Notes under the pieces: model-generated
Seen by the model: the letters and a program-made list of their open reading frames with translations, nothing else
The model's database searches: none
Told to the model about the DNA's origin: nothing
Part shown: in pieces, positions 62,946 to 64,000 of the stretch
How positions within the stretch are numbered: position 1 is the stretch's first letter
How the letters are laid out: each line of letters starts with the position of its first letter
Position numbers and translations under genes: made by a program
Assembly (NCBI GenBank): GCA_029990175.1
Contig: JARKIP010000010.1
Coordinates: 47,486,001-47,550,000, forward strand
Length of the DNA stretch: 64,000 bases
Source of the DNA: Petunia secreta
Taxonomy: Eukaryota; Streptophyta; Magnoliopsida; Solanales; Solanaceae
Reading direction: 5' to 3'

Positions 62946-64000
62946 CACTACTAAAAATACGGTGGTTTCCGGCAGACAAATCCCTCGGAATGCCGTCAGA
63001 ATAAGCAAAATTCCGACGTTCATCCGATGGAAAAAGTCCGTCGGAATCTGCCCATCAGAATTTCGTTCTGACGGGCCACCATCAAACATACCGATGTCAT
63101 TCCGACTGACGTCCCTCAGAATATGATTTTCAGACACAACGTTGAAAATTTAAAATATCGACGTTACCGATGGGACGCAGTTAGAATGCATTAAAATAAT
63201 ATTTTTTTATAAACTTCCGAAGGCAGGCCGTCAGTATTTATCAATTTTAGGATTTATTTTTTGCTCGTTTTCGACGGCAAGTTGTTGGTACGTAGCAATT
63301 TCTAGAAAGTTTTAGCTTATTTCTGACGGCAAGGTCTCGATATGTAGCAATTTCTGGGAAGAAAATGTGGGTGTCTCTCGGTCAGGCAACCCAGAAGCAG
63401 TCGGAGTAGACAATATCGTGGATGAGGATGGAGCTGGAGACAGAACACTATGCAGACGAATAGTAGGAGTAGGAATAAACTGCATCTCAGCACCAGGTGC
63501 ATGTATAGACTGATAGGATTGGCTTGGTGCACGAACAAACTGATAGGAGTAGCCTAGTGCAGACATAGAATGGTAAAGGTGGCCCGGTGCAGGCATAGAC
63601 TAAGATGAAGGGCCTGACACACGAACAGACTGATGAAACACTGGGGTAGTAGACGGCACATCAAAAAAAGAAGGGGAATATATACAATCAAGCTGAGCCA
63701 TTATCTGAGAAGTCGGAATCAAATATGGAGTAGGAGAGGAAGTATGACCCGCAGAAGAGGAGGAAGTATAACTCGTACCACGAGCTAAGTTGCCTTTACC
63801 CTTCCTACCCCTAGATGCCATCCCTGCATAAAAAAACATCAATATTAAAATGTAAAAATTAACAAACAAGATTTAATAAAATGCGAATATGAAATACATT
63901 AATCAAGTATGAAATATAAAAAGTATGTAATATAAAAACTAATGAAATACATTAAAACTACCAAGATATCAATCATCATCGCTTGTTTCAGTTTCATCAA
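62946..64000 (-). mobile_element. CACTA (En/Spm) transposon, one end, continues beyond window
   Basis: The terminus CACTACTAAAAATACGG begins at 62946. Subterminal DNA (62960-63260) is full of CCGTCGGAA or TCCGACG-type words in both orientations, the transposase-binding repeats of CACTA elements. A minus-strand gene remnant at 63312-63821 follows. The other terminus is outside the window, so TSD cannot be checked. Confidence 0.82.
63312..63821 (-). pseudogene. CACTA-encoded TNP1-like protein, amino part
   Basis: ATG at 63821 (MASRGRKGKGNLARG) follows an intron-like TTTTTTTATGCAG acceptor on the minus strand. The product is Ser/Pro/Tyr-rich with a run of about 13-residue repeats containing APG or ALG and a following Tyr (PAPGHLYHS, SALGYSYQF, RAPSQSYQS, HAPGAEMQF). 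A TAG at 63600-63602 interrupts it and it stops at 63312. Accessory proteins of CACTA elements of this kind bind the subterminal repeats. Assignment rests on position and general character. Confidence 0.5.

Overview
This window is nuclear DNA of a flowering plant, most likely a member of the Solanaceae. The evidence is a TS/SolS-type SINE tail, a Solanaceae-type Stowaway MITE, and LTRs beginning TGTCACGACCC or carrying GATGAGAGTCCC arrays. The genus cannot be decided from sequence alone. I see no intact host gene, tRNA or rRNA. Almost every recognisable open frame belongs to a transposable element, and most are broken.

Left block (1-2555): AT-rich DNA with a hAT-type MITE (262-448, 8-bp TSD), then a composite tandem unit. 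The unit contains a CCCTAAA-rich segment, a Tourist-type MITE, a 154-bp tandem array and an AT-rich tail. A second copy of the unit begins at about 2341 and resumes at 39395. It is split by the nest.

Nested block (2556-39394): a 5'-truncated LINE (8-bp TSD CTAAAGGT, poly(A) tail) is split in its ORF2 by a minus-strand Ty3/gypsy element 'G' (6686-36955; initiator-Met PBS, 0.79-kb LTRs). G is split exactly in its gag zinc knuckle by a plus-strand Ogre/Tat-like element 'O' (11088-27574; 1.87-kb LTRs, TSD ACACT, integrase deleted, RT motif YVDN). O is split by a non-autonomous MULE (21286-23240; 9-bp TSD). After O inserted, a segment of about 3.6 kb (O LTR end, G gag, G leader) was tandemly duplicated (26143-32231 and 32230-35843). 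A minus-strand solo LTR 'S' (28950-31426, TSD AAATC) then inserted in one copy. The other copy keeps the empty site.

Right block: a second Tat-type gypsy element 'R' (40757-51583, minus strand) with gag-PR-RT-RH-IN and few lesions. It carries a plus-strand antisense gene (41690-44610) with its own TATA box and apparent introns. Next come intergenic DNA with a SINE remnant and a TTC microsatellite (51584-53225), and a gypsy element 'T' (53226-61353) with 2.5-kb LTRs and only a 3-kb decayed interior. A Stowaway MITE (61744-62019), a GC-rich island and one end of a CACTA transposon (62946 to the window end) follow.

The points most worth attention are the reconstructable order of insertions and the duplication; arrays of small hairpins inside the S and T LTRs whose arms co-vary while the loops stay constant; the antisense gene of R; and tandem-repeat expansions inside coding or 3' regions (29 bp in G, 78 bp in O, 42 bp in R).
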